Positions 23,457-33,305 of a DNA stretch of 55,828 nucleotides are shown here, in pieces; within the stretch, counting starts at the first letter, position 1; every line of letters starts with the position of its first letter. The DNA comes from Deltaproteobacteria bacterium (lineage in GTDB: Bacteria > Myxococcota_A > UBA9160 > UBA4427). The stretch covers positions 1 through 55,828 of the forward strand of contig JAJDAN010000090.1 of NCBI GenBank assembly GCA_029261855.1, given 5' to 3'. The position numbers and the translations under genes were made by a program. The notes under the pieces were generated by a model that was not told the origin of the DNA, made no database searches, and worked only from the letters and a program-made list of their open reading frames with translations.

Positions 23457-24727
23457 TGCAAGGCCCGCGGCTGCGCGCGCGCGATCTCCTCTGGTTCGTC
23501 TTCGGAGTGATGCTGCCCGTGCCGTGGATGGTGGCCCATGCCTTCGGGGGGCTCGGACTTCCCTTCGAGGCGATGGCCGTGATCTCCGGTGCGGCGATCC
23601 TGGGCGCGGCGTTCATGCTGTCGTGGTCCTGCGAGGTGGCCGAGCGCGACATCCCCCAGTCGCTGGCGCTGTTGGTCCTCGCGCTGGTCGGCGTGTTGCC
23701 CGAGTACGCGATCGACTTGCACTTCGCCTGGATGGCGGGCAAGGACCCGAGCTACGCGGGCTATGCGGTGGCGAACATGACGGGTGCGAACCGTCTGCTC
23801 ATCGGCTTCGGATGGGCCGCCGTCGTCCTGATCGCGTGCTACCGGGCCAAGACGACCAAGCTCGTCGTGCACCCCCGCCAGCGACTCGAGCTTCGCTTCC
23901 TCGTGTGGGCGACGCTCTACTCCTTCGTGATCCCGCTCTCGGGCACCATCAGCCTGTTCGACGCCGCCGTCCTGCTCGCGCTCTTCGTCGCCTACGTGCG
24001 CGCTGCCATGAAGGGCGACAACGAGGAACCGGAGCTGATGGGTCCGGCGATGCTCATCGACACGCAGTTCGGAACCCTCGGCCGCAGGCTCTGGGCACTG
24101 GGTCTCTTCGTGTTCGCGGGAGCGGCGATCTTCGTCTCCGCCGAGCCGTTCGCGGAGAGCCTGGTCCACCTCGGTCGGAACTACGACGTGGACGAGTTTC
24201 TGCTGGTGCAGTGGATCGCGCCCCTGGCTTCCGAGTCGCCGGAATTCGTGGTGGCGATCCTGTTCGCCTGGAAGCTGCGAGGGTCCGTGGGGATCGGTGC
24301 CCTCGTCTCCTCGAAGGTCAACCAGTGGACCTTGCTGGTGGGCGCCATCCCCATCGCCTACGGGATCTCCCTCGGCGCTCCCATGGGGCTGCCGCTCGAT
24401 GACCGCCAGACCGAGGAGCTGCTGCTGACCTCCGCGCAGTCGTTGCTGGCCGCGGTCATGCTTTCGGATCTCACCTTCAGCCGAAGGGAGGCGCTCACGC
24501 TGGCGGCGCTGTTCGCCGGGCAGCTGTTCTTCTCGAGCACCGAAGCGCGCTGGTGGTTCACTGGCGGCTACATGGTGGCCGCCGTGGGGCTGCTGGTGTT
24601 CGGTCCGGCGAGCCAGCGTGCGAACTTCCTGCAGCTGGTCGTGCCGCCGCGCTGGGCTTCGGGGGCCGGGTCTGGGCCTGATTCCGGGCCTGATTCTGGG
24701 TCTGGGCCGGAGCCTGGACCCGAGTGA
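23456..24727 (+). CDS. Ca2+/cation antiporter (CaCA) family membrane protein
   Basis: This 423-residue polytopic inner-membrane protein has about 10-11 predicted helices. The two alpha-repeat motifs of CaCA exchangers are visible: GVLPEYAIDLHFAW followed by ANMTGANRLLIG, and ASESPEFVVAILFAW followed by SSKVNQWTLLVG. Each has the metal-binding PE and conserved Asn. The central loop (GDNEEPELMGP) is short and acidic. The C-terminus ends in a Gly/Ser/Pro/Asp/Glu repeat encoded by a minisatellite. It starts in TGATG with the kinase and ends in GTGA with the oxidase, so the three genes are coupled. The ion (Ca2+, Na+ or H+) is not determined. Confidence 0.82.
   Translation: MQGPRLRARDLLWFVFGVMLPVPWMVAHAFGGLGLPFEAMAVISGAAILGAAFMLSWSCEVAERDIPQSLALLVLALVGVLPEYAIDLHFAWMAGKDPSYAGYAVANMTGANRLLIGFGWAAVVLIACYRAKTTKLVVHPRQRLELRFLVWATLYSFVIPLSGTISLFDAAVLLALFVAYVRAAMKGDNEEPELMGPAMLIDTQFGTLGRRLWALGLFVFAGAAIFVSAEPFAESLVHLGRNYDVDEFLLVQWIAPLASESPEFVVAILFAWKLRGSVGIGALVSSKVNQWTLLVGAIPIAYGISLGAPMGLPLDDRQTEELLLTSAQSLLAAVMLSDLTFSRREALTLAALFAGQLFFSSTEARWWFTGGYMVAAVGLLVFGPASQRANFLQLVVPPRWASGAGSGPDSGPDSGSGPEPGPE
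24668..24724. repeat. Minisatellite encoding acidic Gly/Ser/Pro tail of the antiporter
   Basis: Six-to-nine-base units of the form GGGTCTGGGCCTGAT repeat up to the stop codon and the overlapping GTGA start of the next gene. They encode a tail of GSGPDSGPDS type. Confidence 0.75.
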
Positions 24728-25848
24728 GTCACGACGCCGACGTCGTGGTGATCGGCGCCGGTGTGGTCGGGTTGGCGGCAGCTGCTGCGCTGGCGCGAGC
24801 CGGGCGCACGGTGATCGTGCTCGAGCGTCACGACGGAATCGCGCGCGAGACCACCAGTCGCAACAGCGAAGTAATCCACGCCGGCATCTACTATCCGGCC
24901 GGCAGCCTCAAGGCCGAGTTGTGCGTCGCGGGACGCCGAGAACTGTACGCGCGCTGCCGGGACCGCGGCGTATCCCACCGGCGAACCGGCAAGCTGATCG
25001 TCGCGACGAGCGAGGCCGAGCTGGGGGTTCTCGAGGGCATCCAGGCGACGGCGCGACAGAACGGCGTCGAGCTCGAGCACCGGGATGCCGCCGCGGTCGC
25101 CGAGATCGAGCCCCATGTGCGCGCGCTGGGTGCGCTGCTGTCTCCGGAGACCGGCATCGTCGATGCCCACGGCTATGCGCTGTCCTTCCAGGCCGAGGCC
25201 GAAGCCCACGGGGCGGTGGTGGCATTGCAGACCGAAGCGCTCGCCGTCGAGCGAGACACTGCGGGCTGGCGCGTCGATGCGCGGTCCGGCGCACCGGGTG
25301 CTGGCGCCGAGGTCCAGCAACTTCGGGCCGGGGCGGTGGTGAACGCCGCCGGTCTCGAAGCCGACCGCGTCGCGGAGCGCGCCGGCCTCGACGTCGATGC
25401 CTGCGGCTACCGCCTGCACTACTGCAAGGGCGACTATTTCTCTCTCGCGCCGTCGTCACCGGTTCGGCTCGACCACCTCGTCTACCCGGTGCCCGCGCAG
25501 GCCGGACTCGGCATCCACGCCACCCTCGATCTCGGAGGTCGGATCCGCTTCGGCCCCGACACGGAATACGTGACCGCCGTGGGCTACGAGATAGACGCCT
25601 CGAAGGCAGCGGGCTTCGCGCAGGCGGTGGCTCGCTACCTGCCGGGGGTGTCGCCTTCGGACTTGTCGCCCGACTACGCCGGCATCCGGCCGAAGCTGGC
25701 GGGCCCGGGCGGGGGCTTTGCCGACTTCGTCGTCTCGGAAGAGTCGGACCGGGGCCTCCCGGGCCTGGTGAATTGCATCGGGATCGAGTCGCCCGGGCTG
25801 ACGGCGGCGACCGCGATCGCAGACCGGGTGGTATCGCTGCTCGCGTGA
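24724..25848 (+). CDS. FAD-dependent oxidoreductase, L-2-hydroxyglutarate oxidase-like
   Basis: This 374-residue DAO-superfamily enzyme has the FAD-binding VVVIGAGVVGLAAAAALARAG at the N-terminus. TTSRNSEVIHAGIYYPAGSLK is characteristic of LhgO/L2HGDH proteins, and YCKGDYFSL and GLGIHATLDLGG are also typical. It would oxidise L-2-hydroxyglutarate to 2-oxoglutarate with electrons going to O2 or quinone, if the family assignment holds. GTG 24724 forms a GTGA overlap with the antiporter stop. Confidence 0.82.
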   Translation: MSHDADVVVIGAGVVGLAAAAALARAGRTVIVLERHDGIARETTSRNSEVIHAGIYYPAGSLKAELCVAGRRELYARCRDRGVSHRRTGKLIVATSEAELGVLEGIQATARQNGVELEHRDAAAVAEIEPHVRALGALLSPETGIVDAHGYALSFQAEAEAHGAVVALQTEALAVERDTAGWRVDARSGAPGAGAEVQQLRAGAVVNAAGLEADRVAERAGLDVDACGYRLHYCKGDYFSLAPSSPVRLDHLVYPVPAQAGLGIHATLDLGGRIRFGPDTEYVTAVGYEIDASKAAGFAQAVARYLPGVSPSDLSPDYAGIRPKLAGPGGGFADFVVSEESDRGLPGLVNCIGIESPGLTAATAIADRVVSLLA

Positions 25849-25923
25849 CGCGCGTTTCGCGTCCCGCGCTGCGGCCCGCGCGTTGCGGTCTGCCTTGGGG
25901 GCAGCACCAGGGTCAGCGTTGCG

Positions 25924-26778
25924 TCAAGCGAGATCGTCGAGCCAGATCACGGCGGAGCACATGTTGTCCCCGGCACGATTCTCGCGATGGGCGGCCAGAG
26001 CGGCCTCGGTCAGGTGCCGGCAGGCCTCGAGCGCAGGCGCACCCGTGTCCTGTCCGGCGCCGCCACGGTGTGCGTAGTCCACAGCGGCGGCGGCCGCCGC
26101 CGCGGGGTCCTCGACGCCAATGCCGACCTCGGACAGACCGTCGGATGCGAGCAGGACTGCGCGAGCGTCCGCGAGTGGCTCGCAGCCGACAACCCATTGT
26201 TCCGGTCGAAGCTGCCCCCCGTCGTATTGGTCGCCCGCGAACGCGCAGCCTCGCTGGCCCGTCGTCGCCCAGGCGAGATCACTGGCTGCATGAGCGCTTG
26301 CCCCCGCGTCTCGGGCCAGGAAGACGTGGCTGTCTCCCACGGAGGCGTGCAGCAAGACGCCCTCGCGCGGTCGCACCAGCGCGAGGGACAGGGTGGTGGG
26401 CGCGGGAGCCAGGCGCAGCTCGTGGGCTTGGGCGAGCAGGTCGTGATGGATGGCCTGCAGGACGGTACCGGCCGCGTCCCCCCAGGCGGCCGGCCGTAGC
26501 TCGGGGACGTCGCCTTCGGTCCAGTCGGCCGCCCGTTCCCGAAGCAGCCACTCGACCGCGCGTTCCGCGCCCCGCGCGCCATGGTGGCCGTCCGCGACCG
26601 CGACCAGGGCGCCGTGCTCACCGAACGCGAAGCACACCGCGTCCTCGTTGGCGTCCGCGTGGCCGTAGGTCTTGGGGGCGCCGCCCCGGGAAAGGGTGAT
26701 CGCCGCCGGCCCCTCGGACACGGCTGCGACGGCACCGTAGACGTGGTGCGCACTTCCCAGCAGCCGTCCGGATCTCAT
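25924..26778 (-). CDS. PP2C-family (PPM) serine/threonine phosphatase
   Basis: This 284-residue protein has the PPM metal-binding motifs ADANEDAVCF and VAVADGHHGARGAE. GDSHVFLARD and LLASDGLSEVG supply the later acidic metal ligands. It is cytosolic, with no extra sensor domain. It is transcribed divergently from the ChpT/kinase-like gene (57-nt gap with back-to-back -10 hexamers), so joint signalling is plausible. No Ser/Thr kinase is in the window. Confidence 0.85.
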   Translation of the reverse strand: MRSGRLLGSAHHVYGAVAAVSEGPAAITLSRGGAPKTYGHADANEDAVCFAFGEHGALVAVADGHHGARGAERAVEWLLRERAADWTEGDVPELRPAAWGDAAGTVLQAIHHDLLAQAHELRLAPAPTTLSLALVRPREGVLLHASVGDSHVFLARDAGASAHAASDLAWATTGQRGCAFAGDQYDGGQLRPEQWVVGCEPLADARAVLLASDGLSEVGIGVEDPAAAAAAAVDYAHRGGAGQDTGAPALEACRHLTEAALAAHRENRAGDNMCSAVIWLDDLA

Positions 26779-26786
26779 GCGGCGCG

Positions 26787-26792
26787 AGTATA
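26787..26792 (-). promoter_or_regulatory. Putative -10 hexamer (TATACT) of the PP2C gene
   Basis: TATACT on the minus strand lies 8 nt before ATG 26778. A TACATT on the opposite strand (26808-26813) probably serves the divergent gene, so the two promoters sit back to back. Confidence 0.5.
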
Positions 26793-26835
26793 CCGCCGGG
26801 CCGGGCTACATTCGGGCGCGTCAGGAGGTCTCGGT

Positions 26836-27483
26836 ATGACGACAGGACACGACCTCGTTTTCGCCCTGTGTCACGAGGTGGGAAATCTGGTCGGGGCGAT
26901 TCGTTTGAATGCCGACCTCATCGACGCGGAGGCGTCGGCCGTCGAACTCGCCAACGCGTCGGTCGAGATCGACGATTCGTCGGCCCGGATCCGGTCGTGG
27001 CTGTCGCTGGTGAGGCCGCTGCTCGACGGCGAAGCCGGTCCGGAACCCGGGGTCCCGCCCGCGGCGCTGCTTGCCGGCATCGACGAGGCGCTCGACGAAT
27101 ACGGGGGCCACGGCGTCGAGATCGACGTCCAGCAACCGGACGGTCTGGCGCGAGTGCGGGGTCGTTCGGAGACCCTCCATCACCTGATCGTGACGCTGGC
27201 CGTCCATGCGGTGGAGGAGACGCGCCCGAGCGGTCGTGTGCAGGTGAACGCCTCGTCCGGGACGGACGGGCTCGTGGTCTTCTGCGTAGAGGACGACGGT
27301 CCGGGCGATGACTCTCTACAAGGAGGCGCCGGCGGCCTACAAGGAGGCGCCGGCGGCGCGCTCACGGGTCGCGCCCTGGCGGTGGCGAGTGCGAATCTGA
27401 TCCTCGGGCGCGTGGGGGGGGCGGCGGACGTCGCGCGCGTCGACGGTTGCACGCGGGTGAGCTTGCGGCTCCCCCCGCTCTAG
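26836..27483 (+). CDS. ChpT-like histidine phosphotransferase or degenerate histidine kinase
   Basis: This 215-residue soluble protein begins with a helical-hairpin H-box: FALCHEVGNLVGAIRLNADL (candidate phospho-His in CHEVGN, about residue 13), then SSARIRSWLSLVRPLLD. A GHKL-like domain follows with a DDGPG G1-type box in FCVEDDGPGD. The N-box Asn is missing (TLAVHAVEE) and the G2 box is degenerate, so ATP binding is doubtful. Length and layout resemble the alphaproteobacterial phosphotransferase ChpT. AGGAGG 8 nt before the ATG supports the start. A 21-bp duplication in the lid gives LQGGAGG twice. Confidence 0.65.
   Translation: MTTGHDLVFALCHEVGNLVGAIRLNADLIDAEASAVELANASVEIDDSSARIRSWLSLVRPLLDGEAGPEPGVPPAALLAGIDEALDEYGGHGVEIDVQQPDGLARVRGRSETLHHLIVTLAVHAVEETRPSGRVQVNASSGTDGLVVFCVEDDGPGDDSLQGGAGGLQGGAGGALTGRALAVASANLILGRVGGAADVARVDGCTRVSLRLPPL
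27316..27357. repeat. Perfect 21-bp in-frame tandem duplication
   Basis: Two identical 21-bp units (27316-27336 and 27337-27357) begin CTACAAGGAGG and encode LQGGAGG twice within the lid-like loop of the ChpT/kinase-like protein. Identity of both units implies a recent event. Confidence 0.9.
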
Positions 27484-27493
27484 CAACCGCGGC

Positions 27494-28588
27494 CTATCCC
27501 CGTTCGAGGAGCTTGGCGGGGGGCTCGCGCAGGTCCCACACGATGCCGACGGCTGCCAGCCCGCGCAGGATGTAGTAGGTCAGGTCGATCTCCCACCAGA
27601 AGAAGCCCTGACGGGTCGAGGCCATGTACTTGTGGTGGTTGTTGTGCCAGCCCTCACCCATGGTGAGCAGGGCCAGCACCCAGTTGTTGCGGCTGTCGTC
27701 GCCTGTGTCGAAGCGCACGCTGCCCCAGCGATGGGCGAGCGAGTTGATCGTATAGGTGCTGTGCCAGAGCAGGGTGGTCGAGATGGCGACGCCCCAGACG
27801 ACGCCACTCCAGCCGGCGACCGCGTAGCAGAGCAGGCCCATGAGGACGGGCGGAAGCGCGTGCCAGCGGTTGAGCCAGCGCAGTTCCGGATAGGCGGCGA
27901 AGTCCCGGATGCGATCGATCTCGGTGGCGTCCCAGCGGCCGTCGAAGATCCAACCCTGGTGGGCGTACCAGAAGCCTTCGCGCGGGCTGTGCATGTCGCC
28001 GGGCTGGTCCGAGTAGCGGTGGTGCCGGCGGTGGCCGGCGGCCCACCACAAGGGGCCCTTCTGGATGGAGCAGCAGCCGAGGAAGGCCAGCACGAACTGG
28101 AAGGCGCGGCTGGTGCGGTAGGTCTTGTGAGCGAAGTAGCGGTGGTAGCCCCCAGTGATCGCGAACATGCGCACCCAGAAGAGGCTGGCGCAGAGCACGA
28201 CGTCGGCCGTCGTGACGCCCGTGAAGAACGCCAGCAGGCAGGACGCCTGGATCCCGTAGTAGGCGCCCGCCGATGCGATGTCGATCCAGCGACGATTGGC
28301 GTCGACTGTCGTTTCAGGGACGGGGTGCACGAGCAGTTCCTGCTCGAGGGCTTCAGCCACGATTTCCTCCGCTTCCGCTTTTTCTTCCTTCGGGTCGGGG
28401 ACTGGAAGGACCCGAAAGGGGGACGATGGGACGCGCCGGACGGTACGTTCGGGATCGACCCACGGCAGCGCCTGGCGTGTGAAAGTTCCGTAAAACGCCG
28501 TGGCTACTGCGGAATCGGCTGGATCTGCTACGGTCGCGCCCGCCGAGCCAGGCTCGGTCTCCCCAGCGAAGCCCCCCTGAGCCCTCAT
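27494..28588 (-). CDS. Membrane fatty acyl-CoA desaturase
   Basis: This protein of about 364 residues has the three histidine boxes of di-iron desaturases: HRYFAH, HRRHH and HNNHH. It has hydrophobic segments around them (SCLLAFFTGVTTADVVLC, VLMGLLCYAVAGWSGVVWGV). The NPH2-like GDMHSPREGFWYAHQGWIF pattern is typical of stearoyl-CoA delta-9 desaturases, so it probably makes monounsaturated acyl chains for membranes. An N-terminal extension of about 100 residues, rich in Glu/Ala (EEKAEAEEIVAEALEQE), is unusual. ATG 28588 is chosen because earlier starts would overlap typA; a later start is possible. Confidence 0.85.
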   Translation of the reverse strand: MRAQGGFAGETEPGSAGATVADPADSAVATAFYGTFTRQALPWVDPERTVRRVPSSPFRVLPVPDPKEEKAEAEEIVAEALEQELLVHPVPETTVDANRRWIDIASAGAYYGIQASCLLAFFTGVTTADVVLCASLFWVRMFAITGGYHRYFAHKTYRTSRAFQFVLAFLGCCSIQKGPLWWAAGHRRHHRYSDQPGDMHSPREGFWYAHQGWIFDGRWDATEIDRIRDFAAYPELRWLNRWHALPPVLMGLLCYAVAGWSGVVWGVAISTTLLWHSTYTINSLAHRWGSVRFDTGDDSRNNWVLALLTMGEGWHNNHHKYMASTRQGFFWWEIDLTYYILRGLAAVGIVWDLREPPAKLLERG

Positions 28589-28649
28589 CACCGTCTCCGC
28601 TCGCGAACAAGCGAATGACCGGAACGGTCCATCCCACAGGGCGAGAACC

Positions 28650-30470
<1,821 letters not shown>

Positions 30471-30481
30471 CCTCCCGGGCG

Positions 30482-31312
30482 GTGCAGAACGACCCTCGAC
30501 GACACGACCTGACCCCGGAAGAGCTGCGCGCCTACCGCGAGGACGGCTTCTTCATCCGCGAAGCGGTGTTCACGCCGGCCGAGCTCGACGCCATGCGTAC
30601 GGCAGGCGAGGAAGTCGTCGAGAGGGCCCAGTCCGCGAGCGCCGGGGGACGCGACTACCGCATCGACGGCAACCGCTACGTCGAGGGCCAGGCAGAGACC
30701 ATCCAGTACGAGCACGACGAGTCCGCCAGCACCGTGCGGGTCATCGAGCCCTTCCACCACCTGCACCCGATCTTCGATCAGCTGGTCGACGACCCGCGTA
30801 TCGTCGATCCCATGTGCGGCGTCATCGGAAGCGAAGGCGTCGCGCTCTGGACCGACAAGATCAACCTGAAGCGGCCGCGGGAGGGCTCGGGCTTCCGCTG
30901 GCATCAGGATTCGCCCTACTGGACCCACGCCAGCGACGACGTGGACCGCCTGCCCAACGTCATGGTGGTGCTCGACGACGCCGACGAGGAGAACGGCTGC
31001 TTCCGCGTCGTCCGGGGCAGCCACAAGCAGGGCTGTCTGCCGGGCATCCAGGACGGCACGACCCTCGGGGTGCTGTTCACGGACCCCGCCCACTTCGATG
31101 AATCCGACCAGGTGCTGGCGATCGCGCCCGCCGGCAGCCTCGTCTTCTTCAGCCCCCATTCCGTCCACGGGTCCCAGCCGAACCGCTCGGACCGTCCGCG
31201 ACGCGCCATGGTTCTCACCTACCAGCCCGCCGACCGTCCGATGTTCAAGGCGGCGGGGACGCGGAACGCGGGGGCGGGGACGCGGGACACGCGAGGGTCG
31301 GCCGCGCTCTAG
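30482..31312 (+). CDS. Phytanoyl-CoA dioxygenase (PhyH) family Fe(II)/2-oxoglutarate oxygenase
   Basis: This 276-residue protein has the Fe-binding HxD in RWHQDSPYWTH, the distal His in FFSPHSVHGSQPN and the 2OG-binding Arg in PRRAMVLTYQ. DADEENGCFRVVRGSHKQG is typical of PhyH proteins. It hydroxylates an unidentified small molecule or lipid. The start is GTG 30482, 11 nt after typA, with no clear Shine-Dalgarno sequence, suggesting coupling. The C-terminal tail (AAGTRNAGAGTRDTRGSAAL) is low-complexity and repeat-encoded, outside the catalytic domain. Confidence 0.85.
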   Translation: MQNDPRRHDLTPEELRAYREDGFFIREAVFTPAELDAMRTAGEEVVERAQSASAGGRDYRIDGNRYVEGQAETIQYEHDESASTVRVIEPFHHLHPIFDQLVDDPRIVDPMCGVIGSEGVALWTDKINLKRPREGSGFRWHQDSPYWTHASDDVDRLPNVMVVLDDADEENGCFRVVRGSHKQGCLPGIQDGTTLGVLFTDPAHFDESDQVLAIAPAGSLVFFSPHSVHGSQPNRSDRPRRAMVLTYQPADRPMFKAAGTRNAGAGTRDTRGSAAL

Positions 31313-31375
31313 CACCGGCAGCTCACGTGCATGAGGCGTTCGGCGTGCGCCGCTGTGCTCAGGGATGGACTTGGG

Positions 31376-31381
31376 TAATCT
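31376..31381 (+). promoter_or_regulatory. Putative -10 hexamer (TAATCT), leaderless-type spacing
   Basis: TAATCT lies 8 nt before ATG 31390 of the repeat lipoprotein gene, with no Shine-Dalgarno sequence. Confidence 0.45.
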
Positions 31382-31389
31382 CTCCCGCC

Positions 31390-32676
31390 ATGGATGACAG
31401 CTCGAAGACGCTCTCCCCTCGCTCGTTCTTGCCCTTGTTCTTGCTGCCTCTGCTCGCTGCGGCGCTGATCGCTGTCGCCTGCGGTGACGCCACGCCAGCG
31501 GAGCGCGAAGCGAAGCCCGCCGCGGTCCCCGTGCCCGAGACGCCGGCGGACATCTTCCGGGCCGAGCTGAACGAATCCCTGCGCGAACCCGACCCGTTCT
31601 TGCGCGCGCAGCGGCTCGGTGCCTTGTTGCCGACCATGGGAGCCGGTTCGGTGGCGTCCGTGATCGACGCGATCACGGACGACGGGATGGTCGATCTGCG
31701 CGGGACGGAGTACGACCTCCTCGTGCGAGCCTGGGCCCGTTTCCATCCCGAGGCCGCCGCCCAGTGGGCCCTCACCCGATCCGACCTGATCTATCGAACC
31801 GCTGTGCTGCACGCGGCCCTCTTTACCTGGGCCTCTATGGATCCCCAGGCAGCTGCCGCCGCCACCTGGGGCTGGAGCACGGCTGCCAAGGGGCTCGAGC
31901 GGGTGGTTCCCAGCGCGCTCGTTCGCGGCTGGTACCGCCACGGCAACTCGCCGGAGCTGGTGGAATTCGTCCGCACACGCCCCATGGGGATGCTTCGCCA
32001 GCGAGCCTTGTCCGTGTACATCCGCGTGGCGGCCCAGACCGACGGTCCGGCCGCGATCATGCAGTGGGCAGAGTCCCTGGACGACGAGGACGACGACCGC
32101 TTCAAGCTGAGCGCCTTCCGGATCGTCGCAGCGGAGCTGACGATTGCCGACGTGGAGGCGGGCCTCCGGTGGTGCGAGAAGTACTGCGACACCGAGTACG
32201 GCAAGAACATGCGAAGCCGCATTGCCCGCACCTGGGCAACCCGGGACGGGCCTGCCGCGCTCGAGTGGCTGTCGAAGGGCCCGGCGGGCAACCAGCGGGA
32301 TTTCGACATCCGGCTGGCCTACGCGCGCTGGATTCGCGTGAATTCCAAGGAGGCCCTCGAGTGGCTACCCGCCCAGGAAGGGGAAGGGGGGTTGCCAGAT
32401 TGGCTCCAGTCGGCGCTCCCGCCGTACTCCCGGGCAGTGGCCACTTCATCGCCTGCCAAGGCGGTCGAGTGGGCCGAGAAGATCAAGGACGAGAAGACGC
32501 GTGAACCCATCGTCGTGTTTGCAGCGCGGATCTGGCTGGGCGTCGACAAGCCCGCGGCCGAGGCGTGGCTCGAGCAGGCGTCTCTTTCGGAGGAGGCGCT
32601 GGAGCAGATTCGGAGTGGCCCCGAAGTCCCCAACCGGCCCCCCGCGGACCCGGGCGACGACGACGACGACGCGTAA
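31390..32676 (+). CDS. Putative lipoprotein with repeated Trp-rich helical motifs
   Basis: This 428-residue protein has a signal sequence (FLPLFLLPLLAAALIAVAC) ending in a possible lipobox Cys, although the -3 residue is Ala rather than Leu. The body is alpha-helical, with a recurring motif of the form PxAAxxWA: PEAAAQWAL, PQAAAAATW, GPAAIMQWAE, GPAALEWLSK, SKEALEWLPA, PAKAVEWAEK, KPAAEAWLEQ. Spacing is roughly 35-45 residues, suggesting an alpha-solenoid. The tail ends DPGDDDDDA. I do not recognise a named family. Periplasmic, membrane-anchored binding or scaffolding is the plausible role. Confidence 0.7.
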   Translation: MDDSSKTLSPRSFLPLFLLPLLAAALIAVACGDATPAEREAKPAAVPVPETPADIFRAELNESLREPDPFLRAQRLGALLPTMGAGSVASVIDAITDDGMVDLRGTEYDLLVRAWARFHPEAAAQWALTRSDLIYRTAVLHAALFTWASMDPQAAAAATWGWSTAAKGLERVVPSALVRGWYRHGNSPELVEFVRTRPMGMLRQRALSVYIRVAAQTDGPAAIMQWAESLDDEDDDRFKLSAFRIVAAELTIADVEAGLRWCEKYCDTEYGKNMRSRIARTWATRDGPAALEWLSKGPAGNQRDFDIRLAYARWIRVNSKEALEWLPAQEGEGGLPDWLQSALPPYSRAVATSSPAKAVEWAEKIKDEKTREPIVVFAARIWLGVDKPAAEAWLEQASLSEEALEQIRSGPEVPNRPPADPGDDDDDA

Positions 32677-32825
32677 GCCGGCCCGGCCCCGGACACCGAC
32701 ACGGAAGCCAAGGGCAGGGCAACGAGGGCAAGGCCGCCCAGCGGGGGTGCAGCGGGCCGAGCCCACTGCGTGCCGTGCGCCTAGCTGGCCGGGCCTGCGG
32801 CGGAAGCCGAAATCCCGACAGGCTC

Positions 32826-33134
32826 CTAGCCGTCCCGGTGCCAGACGATCTCGTCGTTGACTCCGTAGATCTCACACGGGGCCTGGATCCGGCGCCTCTC
32901 ACGATGCTTGGCGCATTCCTCGAGGGCGGCTGCCTCGGCCTCGTCCCGGCTGTCGTGCCCCGCTGACGCCGCGGTGATCCAGTGATTGCGTCTCGGATCG
33001 CCCGCGATCGCGAGCGCGCGTTCACGGGGCAGCTCGAGGAAGTCGTTCCAGACGCGTCGAAGATTCAGGTGGGCAGTCGTGCCACCCGACTCACAGGCGG
33101 CTAGCGCCAGGGTGACCAGGAGGAGCGCGGTCAT
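32826..33134 (-). CDS. Small lipoprotein
   Basis: This protein of about 102 residues has a short signal peptide (MTALLLVTLALAAC) and a perfect lipobox LAAC. The mature part is charged, with HWITAASAGHDSRDEAEAAA and two further Cys (EECAKHR, APCEIYG) that could pair. The AGHDSRDEAEAAALEEC pattern recalls DUF4189-like secreted domains, but I cannot confirm this. The frame is open upstream to 33272 through a strong stem-loop, so ATG 33134 is preferred. It lies downstream of the stem-loop and of the sorting-tail protein gene. Confidence 0.65.
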   Translation of the reverse strand: MTALLLVTLALAACESGGTTAHLNLRRVWNDFLELPRERALAIAGDPRRNHWITAASAGHDSRDEAEAAALEECAKHRERRRIQAPCEIYGVNDEIVWHRDG

Positions 33135-33221
33135 GCTCGCGAGGACTCTTGCGAGCCGCCCGAGGCTTTGGGTCTTCTTCCCGAACACCGGGGTGCGCAA
33201 GTGCGGGCTCCGGAACGACGA

Positions 33222-33259
33222 AGCCGGGACGGAGCGACCTGCGTCGCTCCGTCCCGGCT
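33222..33259. terminator. Perfect 17-bp stem-loop
   Basis: The left arm 33222-33238 (AGCCGGGACGGAGCGAC) is exactly complementary to 33243-33259, with loop CTGC. It lies downstream of the gene ending at 33306 on the minus strand and upstream of the small lipoprotein. There is no strong U-tract. It is probably a terminator or mRNA-stabilising hairpin. Confidence 0.6.
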
Positions 33260-33305
33260 CGAAGTGGGACATGATCAGCCTGTTTTATATCAGGCCATCG
33301 TTCCT

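Noticed and set aside
33135-33272. Extended N-terminus of the small lipoprotein
   Set aside because: The extension would run through the perfect 17-bp stem-loop and place the lipobox signal internally. Starting at 33134 gives a normal lipoprotein signal.
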